Assembly (NCBI GenBank): GCA_903923465.1
Contig: CAIXXP010000157.1
Location: forward strand, 1 to 49,262
Length of the DNA stretch: 49,262 bases
Reading direction: 5' to 3'
From: an uncultured Sphingomonadales bacterium
GTDB lineage: Bacteria > Pseudomonadota > Alphaproteobacteria > Sphingomonadales > Sphingomonadaceae
In this document: positions 26,550-35,391 of the stretch, piece after piece
How the letters are laid out: each line of letters opens with the position of its first letter
How positions within the stretch are numbered: the stretch's first letter is position 1
Program-made: the position numbers and the translations under genes
The notes under the pieces: generated by a model
Told to the model about the DNA's origin: nothing
The model's database searches: none
Seen by the model: the letters and a program-made list of their open reading frames with translations, nothing else

Positions 26550-28111
26550 TGTGCCGCCCCGCGCCGATAGGGAAGGTGCAAACCTGCCCGCAGGCGAGTC
26601 GTCTCCGTCACCGTTTCGGAGGCGGCGCGCGATGCGTCCCGGGCCAGGGCCAGGGCCAAGGCCGGGGCCGGGGCCGGGGCCGCGCGCGCCGCCCGCCAAC
26701 CCCCTCGGCCTGTTGCCCTGCCCGGCCCATCGGCCCCCCGCTGCCCGGCGATGCCCGGAAGCGCCAGGCCCGCTGTGGCCATGATGGCAAAGAACACGGC
26801 ATTGGTGCTCAGGTCCACCGCGGTGCCCACGCTGCCGGCGGGAACCAGCCACACCAGAAAGCCCAGCCGCGCGCCGACGACTGCCCGCCGCCAGTCGCGC
26901 GCCAGCACGTCCTCGGCATGCGTGCAGCCGGGCCCCAGTGGCGCCAACAGGCCCCGCGCCAGATAGAGCGCCAGCAATGCCGCGCCGAATACGCCGGTGG
27001 ATGCCGCCACCGCCACCGGAAAGCTGGAGGTGCGGCTGGAGCCCAGCCCCACCCCGTAACCACCGCTGTGCAGCATCGCGGTCATGCTGATGCGCGACCA
27101 CCGCATCCGCTCGATATAGGAATCGGTGCCCACCTTGTGGATTACGGCCTCGTTCACCACCTGCTGCAGCGGCCTGGCCAATGCGGGATGAAACAGCACC
27201 GCCAGCACCCCCGCCCACAGCAAAACCACCATCCCCATCAGGATCAATGTGGCCCGGTGCCCCTCCAGCGAATGCGACGCGGTGGCCGCCTGCAAGACAA
27301 GGCTGCCGGCAAACAGCACCCCGGTCGCGGCCAGCCCCAGATAGGCCGAGGAGGACGTGGACAGGAAGCAGAACACAAACAAGGCCAGCATCAGCACTGG
27401 CTCCACCGCCTTGCAGAGCGGCCCGGCAAACCGCGCGGGCCGGACAAACAGCAACGTCGCGGCGAAAAACAGGCTGATCCCACCGTAGGTCGATGCCTCG
27501 GAATCGAAGCCGATTACCCGGCGCATGCCGCCCATCTCGGCGCCATCAATCAGCGCATAGGTCGCGGTGCGCAGCGGCGCCAGCAGGCCGCTGCCGGCGG
27601 TCAGCATGTCGGCCGCGCCGGCTATCGCCACGCTGGCCCCACCCAGCAGCAGCCCGTGAGCCAGAATTTGCAGACCGCCCGGCCCCCGGATCAGCACATA
27701 GACGCTGACGGCCACCAACCATGCCGTGACCAGATAGATCGCCTGGGCCAGGTTGCTCATGCCATAATGCAGTGGCGATTCGACGGTGTTGTTCATCGGC
27801 ACCACAATCACGGTCGAAAACAGGGCGGGCGCCGTGGCGGTGATGATCAGCGCGTATAGGACAAAGGCCGTCAACAAGCCGAAGCGGAGCGGATTGAGCA
27901 GCGCATCGCCCAAGCGATGGCCCGCGCCCCGCTCCCCCAGCAGCCGTGCCGCCAGCAGCGGGGCGGTGGCGGAATAGGGCAGGAGGTTGAACCCGCCCGG
28001 CAGGGTGTTGAACGTGCCGAAGGCAAGCCCGATAAAGAAAAAATACACCACCCAGCGCACCGGCAGGATCGCGGCCAGGGCAAACAGTATCCAGAAGATC
28101 GCAATGATCAT
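26546..28111 (-). CDS. O-antigen ligase/exopolysaccharide polymerase-like protein (Wzy type)
   Basis: A 521-residue membrane protein with about 11 segments, similar in plan to Wzy/ExoQ polymerases that join repeat units at the periplasmic face. The periplasmic loop near residues 290-340 is the usual catalytic loop. The last 70 residues form a soluble low-complexity tail containing a run of Ala-Pro and Ala-Leu pairs, encoded by a hexanucleotide repeat at 26641-26682. The ATG at 28111 begins with a hydrophobic helix (MIIAIFWILFALAAILP). The long upstream frame extension has no coding character. Confidence 0.82.
   Translation of the reverse strand: MIIAIFWILFALAAILPVRWVVYFFFIGLAFGTFNTLPGGFNLLPYSATAPLLAARLLGERGAGHRLGDALLNPLRFGLLTAFVLYALIITATAPALFSTVIVVPMNNTVESPLHYGMSNLAQAIYLVTAWLVAVSVYVLIRGPGGLQILAHGLLLGGASVAIAGAADMLTAGSGLLAPLRTATYALIDGAEMGGMRRVIGFDSEASTYGGISLFFAATLLFVRPARFAGPLCKAVEPVLMLALFVFCFLSTSSSAYLGLAATGVLFAGSLVLQAATASHSLEGHRATLILMGMVVLLWAGVLAVLFHPALARPLQQVVNEAVIHKVGTDSYIERMRWSRISMTAMLHSGGYGVGLGSSRTSSFPVAVAASTGVFGAALLALYLARGLLAPLGPGCTHAEDVLARDWRRAVVGARLGFLVWLVPAGSVGTAVDLSTNAVFFAIMATAGLALPGIAGQRGADGPGRATGRGGWRAARAAPAPAPALALALARDASRAASETVTETTRLRAGLHLPYRRGAAQ
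26641..26682. repeat. Seven tandem hexanucleotides (GGGCCA/GGGCCG) in the polymerase gene
   Basis: Three copies of GGGCCA, one AGGCCG and three copies of GGGCCG, all in frame with the polymerase gene and encoding alternating Ala-Pro then Ala-Leu on the minus strand. Copy-number change would alter tail length in steps of two residues without shifting frame. Confidence 0.85.
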
Positions 28112-28435
28112 ATGCGCCCCTTTGCAAACCCCAGCCCCGGCGGGGTGGCGGCGAAACAACAGATCCGTGACGGCAATCAGCCGGCCCCAGCCTTTTCGAA
28201 AGCATGGCCCTTCCGGTGAAACCGCCCCATCCGGCGTGCGGAACGTCCGGCCCCGGCGACCGGTTTTTGAACGGCCAGCCCATGCCGCCGCCGCCGCCCG
28301 GCCAGCGTTAGCAAGCCTGCGCGCCGCTCGAAATCGGCATCTCCCCCATTTCGGATCAGTCCGCAGTTTCCCTGATGCGCGGGATTGGGCATTTCCTGTT
28401 CGCGGATGCAACATCGCCATTCGCCAGGGGGCCTC
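28112..28435. other. Divergent promoter region of the exopolysaccharide cluster
   Basis: A 324-bp gap between the polymerase gene (minus) and the GT2 gene (plus). It should hold promoters for both arms. I saw no convincing -35/-10 pair, operator palindrome, repeat or small gene in it. Its base composition is as GC-rich as that of the neighbours. Confidence 0.5.
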
Positions 28436-29323
28436 ATGCCGCGCATTGCCATCATCATCGCCAGCAAGGGGCGGCGTGACGACCTCGCCCTGTGGCTGGG
28501 CCATGCCCGGGGCCAATCGCTGGCCCCGGCGGTGATGATCTGGAGCCTGTGCTCGGCGGAGGACCTGCCCGATCTGGCGGATGTGCCCCCGGACGAGCGG
28601 CCGCTGGTCACGTGGTCTGCGACGGGAAGCTGCGTTCAGCGCAACACCGGCCTCGGCGCCGTGCCCCCGGGAACCGATATCGTCGCGTTTTTCGACGACG
28701 ACTATGTGCCCTCCGCCCGCTGTCTTGAGGGGATCGCGCGTGCCTTTGCCGCGCGGCCCGATGTGGTGGGGGTCACCGGCCGCATGCTGGCCGATGGCAT
28801 AAATTCGCCGGGCATCCCGCTGGAACAGGCGTTTGCCATGGTGGAGCAATACGACCGGGCGCCACCGGCGGAGCCGATCTCCATGCGCGCGCTCACCGGG
28901 CTCTATGGCTGCAACATGGCATTCCGGGCCAGCGCGATAGGCGACGAACGGTTCGACGAGCAGCTGCCGCTCTATGGCTGGCAGGAGGATGTGGATTTTT
29001 CCGAGCGGGTCGCGCGCCGGGGCCCGGTGTGCCACACCAATGCCTTCGCCGGGGTGCATCGCGGCGCCAAGAGCGGGCGCACCAGCGGCGTGCGGCTCGG
29101 CTACTCGCAGGTGGCCAACATCCTTTATCTCTGCCGCAAACGGTCAATTCCGCGACGTTTCGGGATGGAACGGCTGGGCTGCAACCTGCTGGCCAACCAC
29201 GCCCGATTCCTGTGGAGCGAGCCCTGGGTGGATCGGCGCGGGCGCGTGCGTGGCAACTGGCTGGCGCTGCGCGACCTGCTGCTGGGCAGGCTGCACCCCA
29301 CACGGATCCTGGAGTTCCATTGA
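28436..29323 (+). CDS. Family 2 glycosyltransferase
   Basis: A 295-residue GT-A fold transferase. MPRIAIIIASKGRRDDLALW is the nucleotide-sugar binding strand, and DIVAFFDDDYVPSARCLEGI carries the DXD-type metal site (DDD). Family-typical GLYGCNMAFRASAI and YGWQEDVDFSERV include the likely catalytic base. It adds a sugar to a lipid-linked unit at the cytoplasmic face. The ATG at 28436 begins the beta strand directly. It is the first gene of the plus-strand arm. Confidence 0.87.
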   Translation: MPRIAIIIASKGRRDDLALWLGHARGQSLAPAVMIWSLCSAEDLPDLADVPPDERPLVTWSATGSCVQRNTGLGAVPPGTDIVAFFDDDYVPSARCLEGIARAFAARPDVVGVTGRMLADGINSPGIPLEQAFAMVEQYDRAPPAEPISMRALTGLYGCNMAFRASAIGDERFDEQLPLYGWQEDVDFSERVARRGPVCHTNAFAGVHRGAKSGRTSGVRLGYSQVANILYLCRKRSIPRRFGMERLGCNLLANHARFLWSEPWVDRRGRVRGNWLALRDLLLGRLHPTRILEFH

Positions 29324-29324
29324 G

Positions 29325-30530
29325 ATGTTCGGTCCGCACGCCGGCAGTGAGGCTATGATGAAGCAGAATGGCAATAACGCAGGGCGTGGGTCGTACCTGA
29401 TCCTGTCGGGGCACGATTACCGCTCGCGTCGCAAGGCGAATATGCACTTCATCGCCGAGGAACTGCGAAGGCGCGGGCAAGTGCGGTTCTTTTCGCTCGG
29501 CTTCAGCCAGCTCTCGCGGGTGAAGGCTGATCCGCGACTGTCGCTGTGGCAAAGGGCAAATGCGGTGGAACGGCATGAGGGGGTCGACTGCTATTTGTGG
29601 CGCACGGCGCTCCACCCGGTCAATCTGCACGCCCGCTGGCTGTATCTTTTGGAACAGCTCGCTTTCAACGCCTACCTGTCCGCCGTTCCCCGGCTGCTGC
29701 GTCAGTGGATCCGCGAGGCGGATACGATCGTGCTGGAATCGGGCATGGCCATCATGCTTTTCGACCTCATTCGCGCTGAAAACCCGGCGGCACGGATCAT
29801 CTACATCTGTTCCGACAGGCTGGATACCATCGCGGTATCGCCCTTCGTGCGCGAACCGTTGCGCCGCCGGCAGGTGATGCTGGACGGGATCCGCGTGCCC
29901 TCTGTGGCCATGCTGGACGAGTTCCCGGGCAACTCCCGCGTGTTCTTTGTGCCGCACGGGACGACTGGCCAGCCAGAGCGGCCTTTCGTCAATCCCTATA
30001 CCGCGCCGACAAACGTCGTCTCGGTCGGGTCGATGCTGTTTGATCCGGGCGTGTTTACCGTGGCGGCCCAGGCCTTTCCCGAAGTGCACTTCCATGTCAT
30101 CGGCGGCGGCAAGCGGGCCCTGTCGCTGAGCGGCGCGAACATCACCGTTTATGACGAAATGCCCTATGACCAGACCCAGGATTATCTGGCCTTTGCCGAT
30201 GCCGGCGTCGCACCCTATCGCGGCGATGGCGTCACGCCCTATCTCGCCGACACCTCGATGAAGCTGATGCAGTTCGCCCAATGGGGGCTGCCGGCGATCT
30301 GCCCCCACGCCGCTGTGGGGGGCAAGCGCGGGCGCTATGGCTATGATCCGGCCGATGCCGGCTCGATCCGGGCGGCCGTGGGTCAGGCCTTGGCGTCAGG
30401 GCGGTTTGAGCCATGGTCGGGGCTGAGCTGGGAGGGGGTGACCGATCGCATACTCGATCCCCATGCCTATCCGGATACGACAATCCCGTCGGCTGGTCAC
30501 ATGGCGGCGGCGGCCCATGCCCTTGCCTGA
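29325..30530 (+). CDS. GumK-like glycosyltransferase (GT70 type)
   Basis: A 401-residue GT-B fold transferase resembling GumK, the membrane-associated glucuronosyltransferase of xanthan synthesis. The N-terminal block YLILSGHDYRSRRKANMHFI followed by RFFSLGFSQLSRVKADPRL is the recognisable part. NVVSVGSMLFDPGV starts the nucleotide-binding half, and GDGVTPYLADTSMKLMQFAQ is the donor-binding region. A glucuronate donor is inferred from family only. The start at 29325 follows the GT2 stop by one base; ATGs at 29355 and 29358 are alternatives. Confidence 0.75.
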   Translation: MFGPHAGSEAMMKQNGNNAGRGSYLILSGHDYRSRRKANMHFIAEELRRRGQVRFFSLGFSQLSRVKADPRLSLWQRANAVERHEGVDCYLWRTALHPVNLHARWLYLLEQLAFNAYLSAVPRLLRQWIREADTIVLESGMAIMLFDLIRAENPAARIIYICSDRLDTIAVSPFVREPLRRRQVMLDGIRVPSVAMLDEFPGNSRVFFVPHGTTGQPERPFVNPYTAPTNVVSVGSMLFDPGVFTVAAQAFPEVHFHVIGGGKRALSLSGANITVYDEMPYDQTQDYLAFADAGVAPYRGDGVTPYLADTSMKLMQFAQWGLPAICPHAAVGGKRGRYGYDPADAGSIRAAVGQALASGRFEPWSGLSWEGVTDRILDPHAYPDTTIPSAGHMAAAAHALA

Positions 30531-30581
30531 CCAGACCCCCAGCCGCCGCACCGCGCGGGCCGGTGCCTGAGGCGCGCCGCC

Positions 30582-31694
30582 GTGCGATTTAAGGGCCTTT
30601 CGATCAACGGCAGATTCCTGTCGGCCCGCCCCTCTGGCGTGCACCGGGTGGCGCGCGCGTTGACCGGCCAGTTAGGCCGCCACCGCGAGGAATTGAGCGC
30701 GCTGTTTGGCGCGGCCCCCACGATCATCGCGCCGCGCTCCGTCGCGACTGATGCCATCGCCGCCGACGGCACGCCTGGGGGCCTGCCGCTGCGGCGCGCC
30801 AGCCTGCTCACCGGCCAGGCCTGGGAGCAACTGGAACTGCCGCTGCGCGCGCGTGGCACCTTGCTGCTCAGCTTCTGCAATCTGGCGCCGCTGCTCCACC
30901 CCGCCTCGGTGCCGATGATCCACGACGCGCAGGCCTTTTCCACGCCGCGGTCTTATTCGCTGGCGTTCCGCAGCTTTTATCGTCTGGCACAGCCGGCAAT
31001 GGGCGCAAGGGCCCTGCGCGTGCTGACGGTGTCCGAATATTCGCGCGGCGAGCTGGCACGCTATGGCGTCGCGCGGGCGGAGAAGGTCCGTGTCATCCAT
31101 AACGGTGTGGACCATGCACGGGGGCAGACGGTCGACGAGGCGATTCTGGCCCGGCTGGGGTTGCGGGCGCATGGCTATGTGCTGGCGCTGGCCTCCACCC
31201 AGGCGCACAAGAACATTGGCGTGCTGCTGAAGGCCTTCGCCGACTGGGAAAACAGCCCGCAGCTGGTTCTGTTCGGTGCGGAGGGGCCACGGGAATTCGC
31301 GCAGGCGGGAATGGCTTTGCCCGGCAACGTGCTGTTGGCCGGGCGGGTCAGCGATGCGGAACTGGCCGCGCTGATGGCCTCCGCGCTGTGCTTTGCCATG
31401 CCCTCCACCACGGAAGGTTTTGGCCTGCCGCCGCTGGAGGCCATGGCGCGGGGCTGCCCTTCGGTGGTCGCTCCCTGCGGGGCCCTGCCCGAGATCTGCG
31501 GCGCAAGTGTGCTATACACTCCGCCCGGTCAGCCCGAGGCGTGGCGGGCCGCCATCACCCGCCTAGCCACCGATGCGTCCTTGCGCGCGCAACTGTTGGC
31601 GGCGGGGGGCGAGCATGTGCAAACCCTCAGCTGGGAACGGGCCGGCGACGCGCTGATGGCCCTGCTGCGCGAGATAGCCGCGGAGGCGGGCTAG
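30582..31694 (+). CDS. Family 4 (group 1) glycosyltransferase
   Basis: A 370-residue GT-B fold retaining transferase. ARPSGVHRVARALTGQL near the N-terminus is the acceptor-side glycine loop. ALASTQAHKNIGVLLKAF and PSTTEGFGLPPLEAMARGCP give the EX7E motif typical of the family (Glu in TEGFG and LEAM). The GTG at 30582 is the only plausible start. Its stop overlaps the convergent GH16 gene by four bases. It completes the set of three transferases in this arm. Confidence 0.88.
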   Translation: MRFKGLSINGRFLSARPSGVHRVARALTGQLGRHREELSALFGAAPTIIAPRSVATDAIAADGTPGGLPLRRASLLTGQAWEQLELPLRARGTLLLSFCNLAPLLHPASVPMIHDAQAFSTPRSYSLAFRSFYRLAQPAMGARALRVLTVSEYSRGELARYGVARAEKVRVIHNGVDHARGQTVDEAILARLGLRAHGYVLALASTQAHKNIGVLLKAFADWENSPQLVLFGAEGPREFAQAGMALPGNVLLAGRVSDAELAALMASALCFAMPSTTEGFGLPPLEAMARGCPSVVAPCGALPEICGASVLYTPPGQPEAWRAAITRLATDASLRAQLLAAGGEHVQTLSWERAGDALMALLREIAAEAG

Positions 31695-32593
31695 CCCGGC
31701 CAGCCATGTGATGGCGGCTCCGGCATCGCGGCGCATCCCCCCGGCGGATCGCGCCATATCCGCACGGAGGCCAGATCCAGCACGGAAGGGTTGGGCGTTT
31801 CCCTAACCGGATAGCCGCTGCCCAGCGCCAGATTGACCAATGGATAGAGCGGGCCGTTCAGTTCTGGCGGCGTGGGCTGGCGCCACACTTCGGCATGGTC
31901 GAGATACCAGATGATCCGCGATGGCCCCACGGCAAGGCCATAGTCATGCCAGTGCCCCACCAGCGCGCCCTCCAGCACCGGGTTCGCGTGCCCCGCATGG
32001 CGCGAGCGGTCCCGATCCTTGCCGTGATACCAAACATGCAGCGCACTGCGGTATTCGGCGGTGGCATGGCCGTAGTATTCGATCACGTCGATCTCCACGG
32101 CCGGGGCCGCGTCGTGGGCCGGCGCCTGGCTCATCAGCCAGAAGGCGGGCCACGTGCCCGGCCCCGGCGGCAGCTTCATCCGCGCCTCGAAATAGCCATA
32201 GCGGACGCCGCCGCCGGGCACGGCGCCAAGGCCGGTGACATCGGCACCGGCGATCAGGCCGGAGTGCCAGTGGCCGGTGTCGTCGCGGCTCGCGGTGATG
32301 CGCAGCCCTTCCGCCGACAGGGTGAAGGGGCCGTTCGGGCCGGGGTCGGCAAAGGCCGCCGCGCCGAAATCGCCACTCCACGGGGTATGCGCTATCCAGC
32401 GGGCGCCCCGCTTGTCGCTGGGCTTGCCAAGCGGGCCATAGGGCGAGATCGCCAGACGGTGGAAATCGTCGGAGAAGGCCAACTGCCGGTGGCAAGTCCC
32501 GCCATTTGCCGGGGCAGAAGCCGGCGCGGGCACCGAAGGCTGAACGGCGGGCAACTGGGCAAGCCCGATTAACAGAAACGACAGAATCGACAT
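31691..32593 (-). CDS. Secreted family 16 glycoside hydrolase
   Basis: A 300-residue secreted enzyme. The signal peptide is about residues 1-20. The catalytic motif is VEIDVIEYYG, with Glu167 (nucleophile), Asp169 and Glu172 (acid/base). Flanking blocks GYFEARMKLPPGPGTWPAFW and YGLAVGPSRIIWYLD are typical of GH16 beta-glucanases. It probably trims or releases the polysaccharide made by the neighbouring genes, as in other exopolysaccharide clusters. The specific linkage is not predictable here. Confidence 0.9.
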   Translation of the reverse strand: MSILSFLLIGLAQLPAVQPSVPAPASAPANGGTCHRQLAFSDDFHRLAISPYGPLGKPSDKRGARWIAHTPWSGDFGAAAFADPGPNGPFTLSAEGLRITASRDDTGHWHSGLIAGADVTGLGAVPGGGVRYGYFEARMKLPPGPGTWPAFWLMSQAPAHDAAPAVEIDVIEYYGHATAEYRSALHVWYHGKDRDRSRHAGHANPVLEGALVGHWHDYGLAVGPSRIIWYLDHAEVWRQPTPPELNGPLYPLVNLALGSGYPVRETPNPSVLDLASVRIWRDPPGGCAAMPEPPSHGWPG

Positions 32594-32917
32594 GGCTGCT
32601 TCGCTCCTGTTGCGCGCCGGAAGGGTGGCGGAACCGCCCAGAATACAGCCGGATTTTGCGGGCGGACCGGGGCAAGGTTCACCCTATCGCACCCCGCCCC
32701 GCGCGCAATCAGGGGCTTTGCGCATGGCGCCACTCGGGCGGCGCTCGGCCACGCTGCCCGAAATTAAACCGCGGTGCTTGCTGCCGGTCAATTTGTGCCC
32801 ATGCCGCAACTGCTAAATGCCCGATGGAACGGGCGGGAATCCCCAAGTTGCCCCCATCCCAAGGCGCGGGACACGCCAAGTGCCCGCCCGCGCACCCCAA
32901 TTCACGGAGGCCATTTT
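32594..32917. other. Intergenic region upstream of the cytochrome-porin gene
   Basis: A 324-bp gap between divergent genes. It is less GC-biased near 32760-32820 and should contain both promoters. CGGAGG at 32905-32910 is the ribosome binding site of the cytochrome-porin gene. I saw no clear operator or Fnr/Fur-like box and no small gene with support. Confidence 0.5.
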
Positions 32918-34348
32918 ATGCCAGACATGTCCAACAATCCGGCTGGATCCGCAGATGAAAACATGCCTGCCGCCCGGCGCTCGCGCGTGCTGGTGTGGGG
33001 CCTGCGGGCCAGCGTGCCGGCGCTGGTCGGTGCCATGGCGCTGGTGGTGACGCCACCTGCCAGCGCGGTGCCCTCCTTTGCCGAACAGACCGGGCAGCCC
33101 TGCCAGGCATGCCACGTCGGCGGCTTCGGGCCGGAGTTGACGCCATTCGGGCGCGAATTCAAGCTGGGCGGCTATACCATGCGCGCCAAGGCCGCCATGC
33201 CTCTGGCGGCGATGGCGATGGCCTCGTTCACCCACACGAAAAAGGGGCAGGATCCCGCCAATTTGCCCGCCGGATACGAGCCGAACGACAATCTCGCCCT
33301 CGATCAGGCCAGCGTGTTTCTGGCGGGCGGCGTGGGCCAGCACTTCGGCGGCTTCGCGCAGGTCACCTATGATGGGGTGAACAGCGTGTGGCACTGGGAC
33401 AATCTGGACCTGCGCGCGGTGACCACCGGCCATGTGCTGGGCAAGGATGCCGTGTTTGGCCTCACCGTGAACAACAGCCCCACCGTGCAGGATTCCTGGA
33501 ATACGACGCCGGCCTGGGGCTTCCCCTATTATGGCCCCAGCGCGCTGGTGCAGACGCCGGGCGCCTCGCCGCTGATCGACGGCGGGCTGGCACAGGAGGT
33601 GCTGGGCATGAGCGCCTATGCCTGGATTGACCACCAGTTCTATCTGGAAGCGGGCGCCTATGGCACGCCGGCCGCCGGCACGCTGAACGCGTTTGGCGCC
33701 GACCCACTGGGCGGCCCGGGCGACATCCGGGGGCTGGCGCCCTATGGCCGTGTGGCGTGGCAGCACGATCTGGCAGGCGGCACCGCGGAGATCGGAGCCT
33801 TCGCGCTGAAGGCACAAATCAATCCCGGCCGCGACCGCACCACCGGGCTCGCCGACCATTACGCCGATGTCGGGGCGGATGCCTCGTGGCAGAAGGCGCT
33901 GGCCTCGGGCAACAGCATCTCGGCCAATCTGCGCTATGTGCACGAGCACGGCAATTATCTCGCCAGTTGCGCGCTGGGCCTGAGCGCCAGCAACGATCCC
34001 AATTGCGCCAAGGTTACGCTGAACGAATGGCGCGGCGTGCTGGGCTATAGCTGGCACAACAAGATTGGCGCCAGCATCAGCGGCTTTTCCATCACCGGCA
34101 CCGGCAATCCGGCGCTTTATGCCGGAAATGCCACTTCCTCACCCAACAGCAACGGGGTAACCGGCCAGCTCGACTATACGCCGTGGAGCGCGGGCAACTC
34201 GCCGCTGGGCATTCGCGCGAATGTGCGCCTGGGCATGCAATATACCGCCTATGGCAAGTTCAACGGTGCCTGGCACAATTACGATGGTTCCAATTCCAAC
34301 GCCGCCGACAACAACACGCTGAGGTTTTTCACATGGGTCGCTTTCTGA
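32918..34348 (+). CDS. Cyc2-like fused monoheme cytochrome-porin
   Basis: A 476-residue outer-membrane protein. After a charged N-tail the export signal ends in PPASA (residue 50). The mature N-terminus is VPSFAEQTGQPCQACH, a single c-type heme motif (Cys62, Cys65, His66), followed by GGFGPELTPFGREFKLGGYT. The rest is a run of amphipathic beta strands ending in Phe (FFTWVAF), as in an outer-membrane barrel. This layout and length are those of Cyc2, the outer-membrane iron oxidase, though the FAR of the Cyc2 motif is FAE here. It overlaps a small cytochrome c gene. Confidence 0.72.
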   Translation: MPDMSNNPAGSADENMPAARRSRVLVWGLRASVPALVGAMALVVTPPASAVPSFAEQTGQPCQACHVGGFGPELTPFGREFKLGGYTMRAKAAMPLAAMAMASFTHTKKGQDPANLPAGYEPNDNLALDQASVFLAGGVGQHFGGFAQVTYDGVNSVWHWDNLDLRAVTTGHVLGKDAVFGLTVNNSPTVQDSWNTTPAWGFPYYGPSALVQTPGASPLIDGGLAQEVLGMSAYAWIDHQFYLEAGAYGTPAAGTLNAFGADPLGGPGDIRGLAPYGRVAWQHDLAGGTAEIGAFALKAQINPGRDRTTGLADHYADVGADASWQKALASGNSISANLRYVHEHGNYLASCALGLSASNDPNCAKVTLNEWRGVLGYSWHNKIGASISGFSITGTGNPALYAGNATSSPNSNGVTGQLDYTPWSAGNSPLGIRANVRLGMQYTAYGKFNGAWHNYDGSNSNAADNNTLRFFTWVAF

Positions 34349-34706
34349 AGATCACCGCTACCGTCCTGCTGGCTGTCGTGCTGGCCACGCCGGCCATGGC
34401 CGCGGATGCCGCCGCCGGCGCCAAGGCGTTCAAACAGGCCTGCGGCGTGTGCCATGCGCTCGCCACCTCGGGCGTGGGCCCCGCGCTGGGGGGGTTGTCG
34501 GGCGCAAGGCCGGCACCCTGCCAGGTTATGCCAGCCGCTATTCGCCGGCGATGAAGGCCGCCGGCTTCGTGTGGACGGCCGACAAGCTGTCGCGCTACAT
34601 CGCCAATCCGGCGGCGGTGGTGCCGGGCAATCACATGCCTTACGCCGGCCTGCATGATGCCGGGCAGGCAGCGGCTATCGTCGCCTATCTGGAAACGCTG
34701 AAGTAG
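34333..34706 (+). pseudogene. Small c-type cytochrome gene, frameshifted at a G7 tract
   Basis: The first frame encodes a signal peptide (MGRFLKITATVLLAVVLATP, AMA cleavage) and ACGVCHALATSGVGPALGG, a class I cytochrome c heme site. The second frame, reached by a -1 shift at GGGGGGG (34488-34494), continues VGRKAGTLPGYASRYSPAM and ends with GNHMPYAGL, the Met axial ligand, to 34706. Together they make a complete cytochrome of about 124 residues. The start overlaps the Cyc2-like gene by 16 bases. The break may be a real mutation, phase variation, programmed slippage or a sequencing error in a homopolymer. Confidence 0.82.
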
Positions 34707-34715
34707 TCGGGCGAC

Positions 34716-34753
34716 GGAGGATCCCGGGGCATAGCACTCCCCCGGGATCCTCC
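34716..34753. terminator. Bidirectional terminator
   Basis: A perfect 14-bp inverted repeat (GGAGGATCCCGGGG with its complement) with a ten-base loop, between the convergent cytochrome and nitrobindin-like genes. It lacks a strong T-run on either side but is centred in the 55-bp gap. Confidence 0.75.
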
Positions 34754-34761
34754 CTCCCCCT

Positions 34762-35391
34762 TCACCCCGCCATCGGGTTGGGCGTGGGCGCCGCCACCCG
34801 GGTCAGGCGGTTCCGGTCGCGGTGGTGGAAGGGTTCGCTTTGCCCAGCGATGGTCATCACCGTGTCCTCGTCATAGCTCCATGTGCCATCGTCGTGCACG
34901 GTGACGGTGATGGTGAAACTGTCGGTGCGGAAGTTCTTTTCCAGAAACGGATTCGAGCAGATGCCGTAATCGGTGCTGCCGCGTGTGGCTGACAAGGTGA
35001 ACTGCTTCGCGTCCGCCGCGCATTGGCCCACGGCCAGCACCGTCTGCCCGCGCGGGATGGTGAGCGATTGCATCACCGTGCCCGTCTCCGGTTCCCACAG
35101 CCAATAGCCGACCTGATCGTGATAGGTGCTCGTGCGCCCCGGCTTGCAGGCCCATACGTGATAGCGCAGGCCATAGAGCAGCTGCGGGCCATTGGTTCCC
35201 GGGTCGATGGGCTGGAGTTCGATTCGCTCGTGATAGGGCTGCGTGCGCGGTCCAGCGGCCTTGGGGGCGATATCAACCCCGCCCTCGCCTTCCCAAATGC
35301 CGGCCAGCGGCGCCAGCGGGCCGAGGCATGCCAGCGTATTGGCATCAATCGGGTTGAGCTCTGTGTAGATGTCGTCAATGAGCGCAGGCAT
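34762..35391 (-). CDS. Nitrobindin-like heme-binding beta-barrel protein
   Basis: A 209-residue protein of the FABP-like/nitrobindin fold (DUF1794 type). GPLAPLAGIWEGEGGVDIAP is the characteristic N-terminal strand-loop (LxGxWxGxG). YHERIELQPI, LLYGLRYHVW and GYWLWEPETGTVMQSLTIPR are further strands. Related proteins bind heme in a shallow pocket and may react with peroxynitrite. The ATG at 35391 has GAGGGGA upstream; the frame extends to 35460 without support. It is monocistronic. Confidence 0.82.
   Translation of the reverse strand: MPALIDDIYTELNPIDANTLACLGPLAPLAGIWEGEGGVDIAPKAAGPRTQPYHERIELQPIDPGTNGPQLLYGLRYHVWACKPGRTSTYHDQVGYWLWEPETGTVMQSLTIPRGQTVLAVGQCAADAKQFTLSATRGSTDYGICSNPFLEKNFRTDSFTITVTVHDDGTWSYDEDTVMTIAGQSEPFHHRDRNRLTRVAAPTPNPMAG

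Noticed and set aside
26550..27218. Long N-terminal extension of the flippase reading frame
   Set aside because: It lies inside the polymerase gene in another frame and is Gly/Arg-rich without membrane segments; the GTG at 26549 overlapping the polymerase stop is the likely start.
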